A stretch of 64,000 bases of DNA from Paralichthys olivaceus (lineage: Eukaryota; Chordata; Actinopteri; Pleuronectiformes; Paralichthyidae). Position numbers and translations under genes: made by a program. Below, one piece after another: positions 47,901 to 59,170 of this stretch (positions are counted from its first letter, which is position 1; each line of letters begins with the position of its first letter). The stretch is taken from contig NC_091115.1 in the NCBI RefSeq assembly GCF_024713975.1, positions 4,857,501 through 4,921,500 on the forward strand. Reading direction: 5' to 3'. The notes beneath the pieces are model-generated. The model saw only the letters and a program-made list of their open reading frames with translations, was not told the origin of the DNA and did not search any database.

Positions 47901-50469
47901 ATACAAATCAGTGCAAACGTGCCTGTGTGAATCCCCTGTGGGCATGCATTTGCATGTGTGCATGACACGCTGGTATGTGTCTGTGTGTTGAATTTTCTGT
48001 GTTCAGCGTCGAACCACTGACTCGTGATGAAGGTAGAGATGTAGCTGGAAGCTCTTTTTTTCCAGCCCCATATGCTCTGCCTTTTGGGAGCTGCTTTGAT
48101 TTTGTACGTCATGATTGTTCCTGAGATCATTCCTGGTGCTCGGGACGATGGCAGGTTTGGTTCTTACATGGCCTTAAACAACAGCACACAGAGGAGTTGA
48201 GCGATATTTAATTCATGACTTGTGGAGTAAGCCCTGTCAGCTCTCTGTGCAGTCGTCTCACAGAGGTCTCGGCTCAGTGACTGCATAAAAAAAACATTTC
48301 ATATCAGATGTGCGGAAACAGACCTGTTTATTTTCCTGTGTGTATATTAATCTGTGTCTTTTTCAAATAAGATCTGTCATATAAAATCAGTAGCATGCAT
48401 GATGAGGTTTCTCTTGCAGGTATTTAAGACTTAAAATTGTATCTTGTGCGTGTGTGTGTTTGTTGTAGTGGTCGTTTGATGCGCGATCGCTCTCAGTCCA
48501 GTTTCTCAGTGTCCTACAAGAATATGAAGAAGAGCCCTTCCCTGCAGTCGCTGGACAACATCTCCATTGACAGCTACCTGATGGAGGACGGAGACGCGTA
48601 CAGCCTGCTGGAGAGAGGTGGAGCAAACACACACAAAAATAATCTTTATTTATTCAGGGTTCAGCGAGTTATTATTCCTGTATGTGTACTCGCAGGTAGC
48701 TGTTTTGACCAGATGGTGGCAGTATTGTGCTGATAGGCCAGTAGAGTCAATGCATGGATTCATAAAGCTTGAGGCTGTATAAAATATATTGTCCACTGTG
48801 TGCTTGTGTGTGTGAGTGGTCACATACTTCATGTCTCCATGTTTAGATGACGTGTCCATCTCGGGCTTCAAGGATGCCGTCAGTGAGCAGAGCGCCACAG
48901 AGAACGCTGCCGAGGCCGCGTTCAGTCAGGAGCAGGAGGGGGGCGTGTCCCCCGATACTGTCAGCGCCACCTCCCAGAGCATCGACGAGCCCACCAAAGA
49001 TATAGTACGATGTGACGACCTTGTAAAAATGTGTACTTATCTAAATCAACTGAGAAAATCAAGATGCTGATTGTGTTGACTGTGATCTTCCTCCAGGTGT
49101 CGGTGCTGGTGCTGAAGGTGCGGTCCGTGTGCGCGGGCATGGAGGTGGTGGGCGAGAGCACAACCCTGGCTCTGGAGGTGGGCCAGGTGACACCCAGCCA
49201 GCTGGGCAACGTCAGCCTCAGACAGTACCTGAGCAACCGCAGCCTGGGTAAGAAGTCATACACACACACACACACACACACACACTCTTCATGACTGAGC
49301 ATGAAACATGGAGCTTTTTATTTTATCTCTGATTTGTCGTAGAGATATAAAAATCTATTTTTGCTCGGCTGCTTGGACTCACATTTTAAAAATGCGTCTT
49401 TTTTACATTACTGTAACATCAAACAGTCATTATCACACTGATTTTAAAAAGTTACTAAAAGAAAAGAGAACTGCTCAACAGAGAAACGCTTCCAATTCAA
49501 ATTAAAACCGTCCACAACACAAACAGTTTCCATCAGAGAAAGAAAGAAGAAGCCAGAGAGTGAAGAAGCAACATAACCTACATGTCACTGGTTTTTAGAA
49601 GACGATGCAATGATGTCAGATTCTGTCTTTTTCTTGGTCATTTTGGGGTCTTTGACTATTTTCTGGACAGGAACAGCTCTACTTTTTATTACCATTCATT
49701 TAATGAGCATATTTCAATGTTTTCTGATGTTTCATAGACCAAGTGAATCGATCAATTGGGATAATCGAAACATGTTAGTTCGCAACCATAGATTGTAAAG
49801 ATGGACGTCGTGACAGCTCCCCAAAAGTGAAGCCAACTCCTCGTGATCGCCCCCTGGTGACTGGGGAGATCAGGTCAAAAACTCTGCCTCTTCCATGTTC
49901 GTGGATTTGATGAGGACCAAACTAAATGTTTCATCATTTGAGGTCGTTCGTATCACATATTTGATGATATGAAAATGGGCTGAAACATAATGATTGACAA
50001 CTGAGACTGACTCACTGATTGGTCGAATGTGTAACCGGGCAGGTTTAATCAATTCTGCAGCTCCATGTCACCAAATTACGTCAGAATGTTAAGATGGTGG
50101 CCCCCACATCTGAGATCATTTGGCTTCATTTTCACGCAATGGGAGTAAATGGAGATGTGTCGTCCATCTTTATAATCAGTCTATGGTCGCAGCTCAAGTT
50201 GGAATCCTGTCCTCTATCAGAATACATTAACTGTTATTGTTTGTGTAGGGACACACACACATTCACACACTAACAAAGCCACCCCCGCCTCCTTGTTTAC
50301 CTTGCCATAACTCCCCACAGGTATGGTGGGTTCAGTACCAATACCTGCTCAGAGCAGCCAAGGTAACCGCTGTGTGTTCACTCACAAACTGTGACTTAAC
50401 ATGCATGTTTGCCTCAGTGCGTCTTTTCCAACCTACTGTGAACAATGTGTGTGTGTGTGTGTGAGAGAA

Positions 50470-50548
<79 letters not shown>

Positions 50549-51411
50549 CAGTGTGTGTGGGCGAGTGGTTTTTTTCCTTGTTGTGTCTTCAGTCAAATCT
50601 CATTTTCAGACTCAGGACTCTTGCTCGACAGCATGCTCTGCAGATGCACATTGATACAGTGTGTTGCAATCCAAGTGATTGTGTGATTGTGATTGTGTGT
50701 GTCATATTCCAGCAGCAGGGTGTGTTTATGTGACATTGAGATTTTTCTCTCTCAGTGTGTGTGTAGCACTTAAGAGAGGGTAAATGTGACAGTAATGGAG
50801 TGAGTGGGTCCCATTATTTGCAACATTAGGCCCACAACCTTTAAGTGTGTGTGTGAGAGAGGGAGAGAGAGAGGGAAGGAGAGAGAGGCAGATTCAAATT
50901 AACTCCAACTATCTGTGCAGTCTTTATTAACCCCTGATCTTCCTCTTCTCCTCTCTGTGTAATTTCCCATTTCTATTTCTCCCCCTCTTTCCCCCTCTGT
51001 CTCCCTCCTCTGCCTCCCCCTCTCTCCCCCCTCTGTCTCCCCCATCTCTCCACTGCAGCAGATTTTGCAGTTTCAGTCCAGTGATTCAGGCAATGAGAGA
51101 AACGCCAGCTTTTCCCCCTCGCTACCTCCCCTCCTCCTCCTCCTATCTCACAAGAGCAATCCCTCCTCCTCCTCCTTCTTCCACTTTTCCTCTACCTTTC
51201 CTCTTAACTCCTCCCCTCCGCTCCTACTCCATCTTCCTGCTAATCCTCTGTCATTTAACCGCCCTCTCCTCTTCCATTCTCCACCTTTCCTTCCCCACTC
51301 CCCCACTCTAGGCCATCTTCTCTCTCTCCTACCCGTCTTATCTCAGTTCCTCAGTCCTATGGCTGCTGGCTCTCTCTCTCTTTTTCTCTCACCTCACCCA
51401 CTCCCCTCTCT

Positions 51412-51454
<43 letters not shown>

Positions 51455-54296
51455 CATTTGCCTCGATCCCAGCCGCTCAGGATCAAGAGAGAGTGTGTTA
51501 TTTTATCTGACAGGATTGTGCGTGTATGTGTGACTTTGTGAATGTTTTTCACTCTATATGGTATTAACCCTCTCCTGACTTTCCTTCAGAGAACATGTGA
51601 TGCACTACTCATCATAATGAAACATTTTTTTTCTTCAAGTGGCCATTTTCATGCCTTGCTGAGTGTTTTTATCGCAGCTCATCATCTCTTGTGTATTAGA
51701 ACTTGTGCCTGTAATCGTGTGCTTGCTGGCAGAATTAATATTTGTGTGTAAAGAAGTTCTTGGGTTTAACATCTCACATCCTCGTCTCTCATCACTTCAG
51801 TTTTGTGTTCTCTCTCCTTTCACCTTTTCTGCCTCTTTTTTTCAAGAACAAAAACAGTGTCATCACATTTTGTGGTGCCGAGAGTCAAATTCAGGTCATT
51901 TAGAGAAACACTTTGCTCTGCTTGTACCCTGTCGCGTCTTTCACAATTTCTCCGAGCTGATTTTTGAGAAGTGTCTAATTCACAAAAGGAAGAAAAGGAA
52001 AATGATTCAGTGGTTGAATCCTTAATTCTTAGGTGGGAGTTTCCACCAAACCCTCTAATCCCTCATCCTCGGAGATGTTTAAACATCGCTGCAGCGAAAT
52101 GAACCCGTGGGATTGTACAGAATCTCACTTTCCTTCAGTCCACCTTTTTACCTCATTCCTTCCTGCTTCTCTTTTTTCCAGCTCACTTTCTTTTTCATCC
52201 CATCTGTTAGTTTAACCTTGTTTAAACCTGGTCTTAACATGCACCCTTTTTTAAAATTAGCACGTTTACATAGAATCAGGCTGTAAATTCACTCATTTTG
52301 TCCTGACGATGAACAAGAAGATCTTGAAAACAGAACCACTTGGTTTTTTTACAGTTAAATTAAATTTTCTCATTGAAAAATGCTGGATGTGGAATTTTAC
52401 TGTCCGATTCAAACTGTTGTAAAAAATATTTCAGAAATCCTCTTCTCTTATTGGGTGTATTTTAATTTCAGGTGTTCAGCTGAACGCCACAGACGCGCAG
52501 CTGAAGCTCGAGCTAACGCTGACAGCCTCTTGTTCTCCCCTCACAGCTGGTGGCGAGTTCGGCTCGGCGTCCCTCGGTTGCTCTCACAGTCCGGAGGTTC
52601 AGGCTCGCCTGGAGAGCGGGCCCTGCGCTGCCGCCCACTCCCCGCTGGCCGAACGCAACGGCTTCCTGCAGCTGCGTCTCCAAGGATACCGAGCAAGCCT
52701 CCTAATGTCCACAATGCGCAACCTGGCGCACTTTCTGGAGGACGACTCTGCGCCGCAGGTGCTGCCCATGGAGATCAGGGTCAGGAATACGCATGTAAAC
52801 TTAAAGGTGAGGATCTGGGATGTTTTCAGTCATGCACACTATTCGAGTTTGGATTCTTCTTTTACTTGAACTGCTGTACCCAACATTTACTTAATGTCTT
52901 TCAGGATGACGGCACCCGAGACAATCCCTCCGACGTTGAGCCCTCTCCGATCACCTTAAATGTGGACAGTCTCATCATACACAGGAGAGACGACGGCTCT
53001 TTCTCTATAGGAGGTAACGAACGCACACGCACACTCACACACAGCCAGATATTTCCACCTCCACCTCAGGGCTGATTCACATCAGTTACACAACACGTTC
53101 CTATTAAATGCTTCTAAATTCACACTCGGCTCCTTCACACCTACAAATTCCCTCCTGTCGTCTCTTCCGCCTCTCAGTGGACGGAGCGACGGAGGCCAAA
53201 CCCATAAAAGAGGGCGGGTTGATTGACAGCTCACTGATTCCGTGCCCTGCGGCTGTGGGAGGCGTCTGCAGCGTATCAAAGGCTACGCAAACCCAAGCCC
53301 CGCCCACCAGCCCTCCTCCATCAACCAGGGAAAAGGTGAGACACAAAGCACGAGCGTTCTGTGAAAACACGTGGGAGTAAAGTGTGGGTACGCGACTCTA
53401 GCCAGGGTTTGGACAAACATTTTGAAATGATATTCAGGTTCGGGTCGGTTTGTTCACGTCAGATATGACTGAATGTCCACCGCAGCATCTGCACACAATC
53501 TTCAATGAGAACATTTCACTTAAATTCATGTAGCTGCTCAGATCTTTGCTCCCATTTCTCGTTTCTGTTCCTCCAACAAAGATAAACTGCGGAGTAAGAA
53601 AGACCTTTTTGTTTGTGTGATCATTCTGGAGGCTGATATCAAAAGATGGAGTGCCAAATTATTTTGCCAAGCTAGTCCAGTATCTTGTTTGGCTTTCAGT
53701 TTATTTACAGTGGGAGCGATATTTTTCAGTTTATGCAAAAAACAAGTAGTACATCTTCATGTTGCATAATACTATTACTCTTCCTATAATTTCATGCTTC
53801 TATCTGAAAGGACAACTTTGTTACTTTGAATTTATGAACTAAAACTATTTGGCTATAGTTTGAAAATGATTGTACTCTTTGTTTAAAGAACCCTAAGGTT
53901 GAGGCGATGCAGCTGCAGTGATGCAGATGTTTACTTCAAGTTGTTACATGATAATGTAAAAACGTCCTGACATATTCCAAACCTGGAACTCATTCCATTT
54001 GGTCTTAGGGACAAAGAATGTTTGTCACTAAATCATTTAAATAATCAGACCAAAAAATATTTTTACTGGCAGAGGTGTGCGCTCCACTGTGTGACAGTCT
54101 ACACACACACAGACACACACAAACACTGACTCCTCTCCATGGCGACTTCTTCATTGTTTGTTTCCAGATGCTGGCGGACGAGAACGAGTGTTTGAAGGTG
54201 GAGCTGTCGCGAGCCAAGATGGCGCTGGCCGAGGCTCAGATGGAAAAGGACTCGCTGGTTCACCGCATGAAGAACCTCAAAGTCAACAGCAGCTAG
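28957..54296 (+). CDS. bltp3b: Bridge-like lipid transfer protein 3B (UHRF1BP1L / SHIP164)
   Basis: 24 coding exons: 28957-29000, 37279-37441, 39407-39445, 40311-40402, 40745-40934, 41014-41154, 41603-41770, 42715-42895, 43003-43086, 43228-43389, 43809-43924, 44028-44169, 44617-44810, 44901-45644, 46307-46998, 47725-47808, 48469-48617, 48847-49004, 49097-49247, 50321-50362, 52547-52806, 52905-53013, 53178-53335, 54168-54296. Phases agree throughout and give 1463 aa (human about 1464). The first 100 residues form the chorein-type N-terminus ([39 protein letters not shown]). [45 protein letters not shown] and [18 protein letters not shown] pick BLTP3B over BLTP3A. The end is a coiled coil ([19 protein letters not shown]). 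The family forms rod-shaped lipid channels on early endosomal and Golgi-bound vesicles and binds syntaxin-6 and Rab45. Borders around 50321 and 52547 are the least certain. Confidence 0.93.
29694..29770 (-). mobile_element. LINE/SINE 3' tail with (GATA)n
   Basis: GATAGATAG-type repeats adjoin GTACTTTATTGATCCCAAAT and TGGGAAATGATTGTG. On the minus strand this is the ATCAATAAAGTA(TCTA)n tail shared by several fish non-LTR retrotransposons and their SINEs. Only the tail is recognisable; the exact family was not determined. Confidence 0.6.
33376..33615. mobile_element. Diverged teleost LINE-like repeat fragment
   Basis: CACACCCTGGACAGGTCGCC, AACCATTCACACCTA and GCATGTCTTTGGACTGTGGG are hallmark phrases of an abundant fish dispersed repeat, usually assigned to LINE-derived sequence. 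The copy is diverged and has no intact frame. Confidence 0.6.
34075..34205. mobile_element. Teleost dispersed repeat fragment
   Basis: TTGGATGGATTTCCACAAAA, GCAAGGATGGGACACTGGCC and AGAAAGAACCCACTGCATTT match a repeat common across percomorph genomes, related to the segment at 26830-27125. No coding potential. Confidence 0.5.
37624..37694 (-). mobile_element. tRNA-derived SINE head remnant
   Basis: On the minus strand the segment reads GGTAGAGCTGGTCGTCCCAT and then GGTGGTTCAATTCC, i.e. an A-box-like GGTAGAGC and a good B box (GGTTCAATTCC) with tRNA-like spacing. It closely resembles the head of a common teleost SINE (GGTAGAGCGGGTCGTCCACT). The stems are too degraded for a functional tRNA. 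Confidence 0.6.
41928..41980. repeat. (CA)n microsatellite
   Basis: About 26 uninterrupted CA units in bltp3b intron 7, followed by imperfect CTCACACTCACA. Confidence 0.95.
47163..47383. mobile_element. TTAA-flanked MITE, copy 2 (221 bp)
   Basis: Left end TTAAAGGAGACATATTCTGC, right end AGCATCATACGTCTCCTTTAA: an inverted repeat of about 20 bp, with TTAA at both edges. It shares termini with the element at 15359-15838. The interior phrase TGTTTACATGCTCAAACGTTCAGAAAACACA is split here as TGTTTACATGCTCAAACG and TTCAGAAAACACA; it is typical of this teleost family from memory. Non-autonomous. Confidence 0.72.
49782..50191. mobile_element. TATAAAGATGGAC-type MITE, full copy
   Basis: The ends are inverted: CAACCATAGATTGTAAAGAT on the left against ATCTTTATAATCAGTCTATGG on the right, with GGACG/CGTCC just inside. 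The middle (GACTGACTCACTGATTGGTC and CCAAATTACGTCAGAATGTT) matches copies at 19125 and 55238. It sits in bltp3b intron 19 and has no coding capacity. Confidence 0.7.
50446..50559. repeat. (GT)n microsatellite with GAGAACA/GAACA interruptions
   Basis: Over 100 bp of GT units, broken once by GAGAGAACA and once by GAACA. Alternating purine-pyrimidine DNA of this length can adopt Z-form. It is likely polymorphic and prone to assembly error. Confidence 0.95.
50930..51460. repeat. Homopyrimidine-rich tract with (CT)n
   Basis: C/T-rich on the + strand, including about 20 CT units at 51413-51452 and many CCTCC blocks. The marked strand bias could favour triplex formation. It shows no codon structure. 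Confidence 0.8.
52472..52546 (+). CDS. bltp3b: Possible bltp3b 5' exon extension (75 nt, in frame)
   Basis: Two acceptors, TTTCAG at 52471 and TCACAG at 52546, both fit the one-base overhang left by the exon ending 50362. Using the first would add 25 residues, [20 protein letters not shown] and five more. The second has the better pyrimidine tract (TCTTGTTCTCCCCTCACAG) and gives the human-like length, so I treat it as the default. The extension carries an NAT motif. Confidence 0.4.
53336..54167 (+). other. bltp3b: bltp3b last intron, no gene seen
   Basis: AT-rich, 832 nt, with a short CA run near 54100-54120 before the final acceptor. No coding resemblance. Confidence 0.6.
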
Positions 54297-55575
54297 GCCC
54301 GGCTCTGTCCTCGTTTACCTCGACAGGGAGACCCACGCAGACGAGCGAGAGCGAGGCTCGGCAGAATAATTCAAGGCAACATGAACAAGTCAAGAAAAAG
54401 GGAAAGCGGCTCCCTTTACCCGCTTATTTGTCGATTGAGCCTCCATGTGACTTTAGACTTCAAAATAATTCCTTCATAAAGCAATGCAGAGTCTGTGGGA
54501 AGACTCAAAAATACACAGTTTAACTTGCTTGTTGTCTGTTTAATGTTCTCCACTTTGGATGGTGGAGGTTCGGAGAGTGGAAACGGGAGGAATGACATTT
54601 AGTCGGACTGTGTGTGTGTGTGTGTGTGTGTGTGAGAGTGTGAAAGAAGAAAGAAAAAGGACGAGGATCTGAATCTGTGGTTGTCGACAGAAAGTCCCCC
54701 CCAAACTTCTGTCGTCTAAGTTAAAACAAAGCAAAAAAAAGAAATCACAGCTCATCGTAGACGGGCCTCATTTAGATGTGTGTGTGTGTGTGTGTGTGTG
54801 TTAATTAACACTGAATGTCGGATCTTCAGAGGAATGTCTCAAAAAATCATATTGCACTGCGCTCAAATGAAACTCGTGTTTTAGCGCTTTCATATTCAGA
54901 GGGGACGCGTCGCGCTCTCACTCGTCCTCCGAGCGTGTACAGTGTATATTGTGTAAGAATTTTCTACAGAACTTTGAATGCAGTGTTTCACTTGAATGTG
55001 TGTCTGTGTGTATCAGCCAGAACAAGCATTTCATTACAATTAGATGAAGAGTTTCTCTCCGTCGGTTCTCGCCCCCTCACTCGTCCGCGTCCCTCCTCCT
55101 ATTTTTCTACGTGTAAATAGCTACGAAACCTTGAGCAGCACTTTTTAAAAAAACAGAGGCACTGTAAACGCAACAATCAGAACTGTGAGAGTCGAGCCGA
55201 CGAACGGAGAGCAGTTCACGAAAACGTCACACTACGTAGACTGTAAATAAAGATGGAGGACATGACGGCTGTCCAGGAGTGAGGTGCAGAGTGCCTCGAT
55301 TCTGCCTCTGGTATAACTCCTGCCTTCTCCATGTTAACAGGTGGGACATGGGCCGAACTAAAACTTCAAATATGGTTTCTGTCACGGCTCCACCCCCCAC
55401 GATCACTGCTGCGCCGACTCTGGCTATAAATGACGTTGAAGGCTCAAGATGGCGGCGTTCATATCTGAGATATTTTCTGGGTAGAGGGAGGAGACGCGTT
55501 GTTCGTCTTTATTTACAGTTTGACGTCGCCCATGTGTTTTGCCTTCAGGAAAAAAAGAGGCGTAAATAAAGGCAC
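54297..55575 (+). other. bltp3b: bltp3b 3' UTR
   Basis: Non-coding sequence after TAG 54294-54296. GT runs lie at about 54609-54632 and 54777-54800, and a MITE at 55238-55521. The likely polyadenylation signal is AATAAA at 55565-55570, just past the MITE, giving about 1.28 kb of UTR. An AATAAA inside the MITE terminus (about 55246-55251) is an alternative. Confidence 0.5.
55238..55521. mobile_element. TATAAAGATGG-type MITE in the bltp3b 3' UTR
   Basis: Terminal inverted repeat GACTGTAAATAAAGATGG on the left against GTCTTTATTTACAGTTTG on the right. The interior shares CTCTGGCTATAAATGACGTT and CTCAAGATGGCGGCG with the copy near 19300. It would be transcribed as part of the bltp3b message if the signal at 55565 is used. 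Confidence 0.72.
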
Positions 55576-56576
55576 ATTCAAGGTGACTGACGTGTGTGTG
55601 TTTGTTAATTCCTAATATTATTAATGAATATGACCGTATCTGCTGCTGTTCACGCTTCGTGCTGATGTGACGACTTCAGCCAAAAGTCGATGTTGATATA
55701 AAATTTAAGAAAATTTTAACTGCACAAAAGATGACAGGATAAAAAAACTCTGAAGTAACGTTAACGTTCAGTTCATCCATCAGTTTACAAAAGTGTCACA
55801 ACTTGCGCTTTTAGTCCATTTTCTGTTTTTAGCCAATTCTTCTGGTTCACGACTTGTTCTCCGAAATGCAACCGGATGTGAAGACTTGTTGGTGGAGAAC
55901 AGAGAGATTTTTCTTTTATTTTCACCTTCATGTTTCCTGCGTTCATCACAGCCCTCCTCCTCTTCCTCCTCCTCCTCCTCCCTCTCTGGAAGCCTGTGGA
56001 GGAAGAAAAAAGACAAAGAAGTAATAAATCGTATTTTGTCTGTCAAAGCTGCTGAAACACTGAAAATAAAAGAGAATCTGATTTAAAGGTTTTAACTTTG
56101 GGTGTTTCTTCTTCTTTCCTCTTAATCACATGTCGTTACAGATTATTAGGACCAGACATTTTTCCTTACACAGTTAGAAAATAGAGCCGACTCCTCTGGT
56201 CCATCAAATCCATGCAATTTACAAGTTTGTGTAGTTTCTCCTGGACAGTTTTTGTTTCATCTCGTTTACTGATCACCAAACTATCAGTGTGAGAAAACGT
56301 ATGATTTCATCAGTTCATCTCAGTTTATTATTTTTTTTTACAAATTATTTACGTTTGCTAACTTTTCACCGCTCAGACAAGAACAGATTAACCAGCAGAT
56401 AAGATTCAGCGCTTATGTTCAGTAAGAATGTAAAAGATTGTGTTGCAGATTAAAGCGTCTTTAAATATAAGTTCAGCCTCTGTGAGCTGCACTGAACCGC
56501 TGCAGGAGAGAGTTTGGACTTTGTGCACATAAATGGTCATGACATTTTACGACAGGAGTTGTGCACTGTGAGTCAC

Positions 56577-56617
<41 letters not shown>

Positions 56618-56713
56618 AATATGTTCTGCTCTGCTGCTGAAAAACTGTTTACACGCTGAAGCTTAATGTTTCTGTGATGACGACTGTGTCACAGTTCAGG
56701 AGCGTTTATGTAT

Positions 56714-56745
<32 letters not shown>

Positions 56746-57407
56746 CTCAGGACAGTAGAGGGGATGGATAGTTTGAATTTATCAATTCATTTGAAACATA
56801 ACAGCTTTTTAAATGTGACGTTTGCTTCTTTTCTCTGTTTTATAAAAGGCCTTTTTCTCTACTATCTATAAAATCTGTTGACTGAGAGATAACGAGATTA
56901 AACAATAAAGAGATGATTCAATAAAAGCCTCGGTCTGACTCCCACCCAGGCAGCGTTTACCTCCAGGAGTAGAGCTGTAGGCTTGTGTGTGTGTGCAACG
57001 TTCCTGAGACACAAACTGACACATTTTTATTAAATCGATTATAAAAACTTGATCATGTTATTAAAAATAAGATGGAAATAAAAAAATGGAAATATTTCAA
57101 GTTTTTTAAAATTTGCAGATGATGTGTTATGTGAAAAAAACATGACCATTAGTGAATTGATAAAAAGTTAATCCAACAATAATCTAGATGATCAATTAGG
57201 TGCATTTTCTTGTCTCTAACCCTTGATTGAAACAATTAAACTTTATTGATTAAAAACAATCTGCATTAAAAATAGTTAAGCTCTGAAATCAACTGACTGA
57301 GCTACAGCTGCTTTTTATGAGGTGAGAAGTCACAGCAGCTGCAGGTGGAGGCACAAACATCTTCACAAATTCCAATTAAACAGCAGAGAGGCAGGTCCCA
57401 GCATGCA

Positions 57408-57410
<3 letters not shown>

Positions 57411-57468
<58 letters not shown>
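57411..57468. repeat. (TG)n microsatellite
   Basis: About 29 TG units without interruption, followed by TTCCCCC. Confidence 0.95.
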
Positions 57469-57608
57469 CCCCCACAGATCACACACATTCAAGCTCATCC
57501 TCTTCATCCATTCTCCATCCACACATGACACATTCATCTATTTCAGGCCCTCACCTGGTTCCTCGTGCACTCAGCTGCAGCCGTGCACGCGAGCACTGCG
57601 CATGCACG

Positions 57609-57612
<4 letters not shown>

Positions 57613-57639
<27 letters not shown>
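57613..57639. repeat. Poly(C) run of 27
   Basis: 27 consecutive C residues, then AGTG. A run this long is rare and prone to sequencing or assembly error; as real DNA it could form G-quadruplex or i-motif structures. Confidence 0.85.
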
Positions 57640-58559
57640 AGTGTAATGCAGAAAGTTTGAGGAGACAATGAATGTGACTTCTCACAGATTCATAACAAAG
57701 GCCTGTTGGAGCTGTGTGTCCTCCACACCCAGCCTGCACTGAGGGTCTGCACGTCAAGAGACACACACTGCCACAGGAAGTCGTGAGTGCGGGGATTTCA
57801 AAATAAAAGCATCAAAGAGGCCTCAGGGTATATGTGAGCTACAAGATCATAATCTGATATTAAGACGACAATCATGTAAAGCATGTGTGTGGTTTTGATC
57901 ATTAGTAAATCATTAGGTAAATAATGGCTCCTGCTTTATTACCCAGTCACGTCACCCAGAGTGATGATTTCATTTCTATATTTTTGTGCTGGATTTGGTC
58001 ATTTTTGTATTTTTATTTTTATACCCACGAGTCTGAAATCATGCTTAACTAACTAAAGTATGGTTTTGTGCCTACATTAGTATTCTTAAATAAAAATAAA
58101 AAGTCTGAGGTCCAGTATTACACCATTATAGAAATACTATTTAACACTATACTCAAAGGGAGAGGTTATTTGGTGCTGGTCGCCATGGGGCCCACAGCAG
58201 ATTTTTCTGGTCTTGCTTTTGAAATACATCTTTGAAAAAGTCTCTAATTCAACCAACATTTCTACATATTTTAAACAATCTGATCATATTTGCAATGATA
58301 ATAACTCTTCTTGAGTTAATTCATTCAGTTTATCAATGACCACAATAAATTTGATCCAGAACAATAAAGAACCAAGATAATAAATGTATAGATGAACAGC
58401 TTATTACTCCAACCCTTCATACACACACTTCATTTTATTTTCAACCCTTTAAGTTGTGCAGCTTGGCCAATACTATTAAAACTTTTATATTCTATTTATC
58501 TTTACTTTCATGATTCCACAGCTTCTGAAGTTTCTTTAATTCAAACCGCATCTTGGTCA

Positions 58560-59170
58560 CAGACCGTCAGTGAAGGCTCCAGCACATCCGGAAATGGCAG
58601 CTCTTGTTGTGAAAGCAGTAACCGGAACTCGGTGACCTGATGGGGTCCAGCCTGACACGTGTCTCCTCTCCCTCAGTGCGGTTCCTCCCGGTGCAGGTGA
58701 CGAGTGCAGCGGGACCGAGGAGCTTCTCACAGCGGGGAACAGGCGCTCAGCTCCAGCCTGTCTTCAGCAGGAGCTTCGGTCCAGTCTGCAGGTTCCGCTC
58801 GCACAAAGAAGGAGTTTGTGTTTTTCTCTTCTTTCTGCTTTTTCTCCTCCTCGGTTCACTTCGCTCTTTCTCTGCGGAGCCCCCGGTCGGTTCCTCCCCC
58901 CTCTCCAGCAGCTCGGCTCTCCGCTGAGGTTACGCCGGCGAGCAGCGCGCGTCAGCCGGGACAGCGCCGGAGGAGGAGCCGGAGCCGGAGCCGCCGAGCG
59001 GACGGAGGTTAGCGGGCACCGGGGGAGCACCGTGCACAGGCGGCGGCAGCATGCAGTGACAGGGATGCTCTCCCCCCGCAGACACTGAGGGACGGAGCTG
59101 CTTGTGGAGCTGGAGGATTTATGGGAGATATTTGACGGATTTCCCCCGTCGTTGCAAACTTGTGTCCGGG
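58560..59170 (+). promoter_or_regulatory. anks1b: CpG-rich anks1b promoter and 5' leader with three short uORFs
   Basis: CpG density and GC content rise sharply from about 58560 to the start codon. Three short upstream ORFs precede the ATG at 59171: 59051-59059 (ATG CAG TGA), 59065-59088 (seven codons) and 59121-59135 (four codons). All end before the main start, so reinitiation or leaky scanning would be needed. The transcription start was not located, so it is not certain that all three are in the mRNA. Confidence 0.55.

Larger units (their letters stand above)
45645..50320 (+). other. bltp3b: bltp3b introns 14-19, no extra gene seen
   Basis: Intervals 45645-46306, 46999-47724, 47809-48468, 48618-48846 and 49248-50320 are non-coding. 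Two MITEs (47163-47383 and 49782-50191) lie in them. GT or CA runs sit beside several splice sites: 47683-47710 before exon 16, 48448-48460 before exon 17, and 49259-49284 after the exon 19 donor. Confidence 0.55.
50363..52471 (+). other. bltp3b: bltp3b intron 20, microsatellite and pyrimidine-rich
   Basis: This 2.1-kb interval holds a long GT microsatellite and about 0.5 kb of strongly C/T-biased sequence, both listed separately. The 158-codon open frame at 51065-51541 is simply that C/T bias and not a gene. Confidence 0.6.
55576..58540. other. Intergenic spacer between bltp3b and anks1b, no gene seen
   Basis: 3 kb of AT-rich DNA with GT runs at about 56578-56592, 56719-56746 and 57411-57468, a GA run at about 56593-56618 and a C homopolymer at 57613-57639. 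Open frames follow the simple repeats and have no family resemblance. Confidence 0.6.

Noticed and set aside
51053..51090. Extra bltp3b exon after CTGCAG at about 51057
   Set aside because: There is a fair acceptor but no GT donor in a matching phase, and the encoded residues do not resemble the family.
51065..51541. 158-codon open frame rich in Ser, Leu and Pro
   Set aside because: It lies in a C/T-biased intron tract. The composition alone removes stop codons, and there is no family resemblance.
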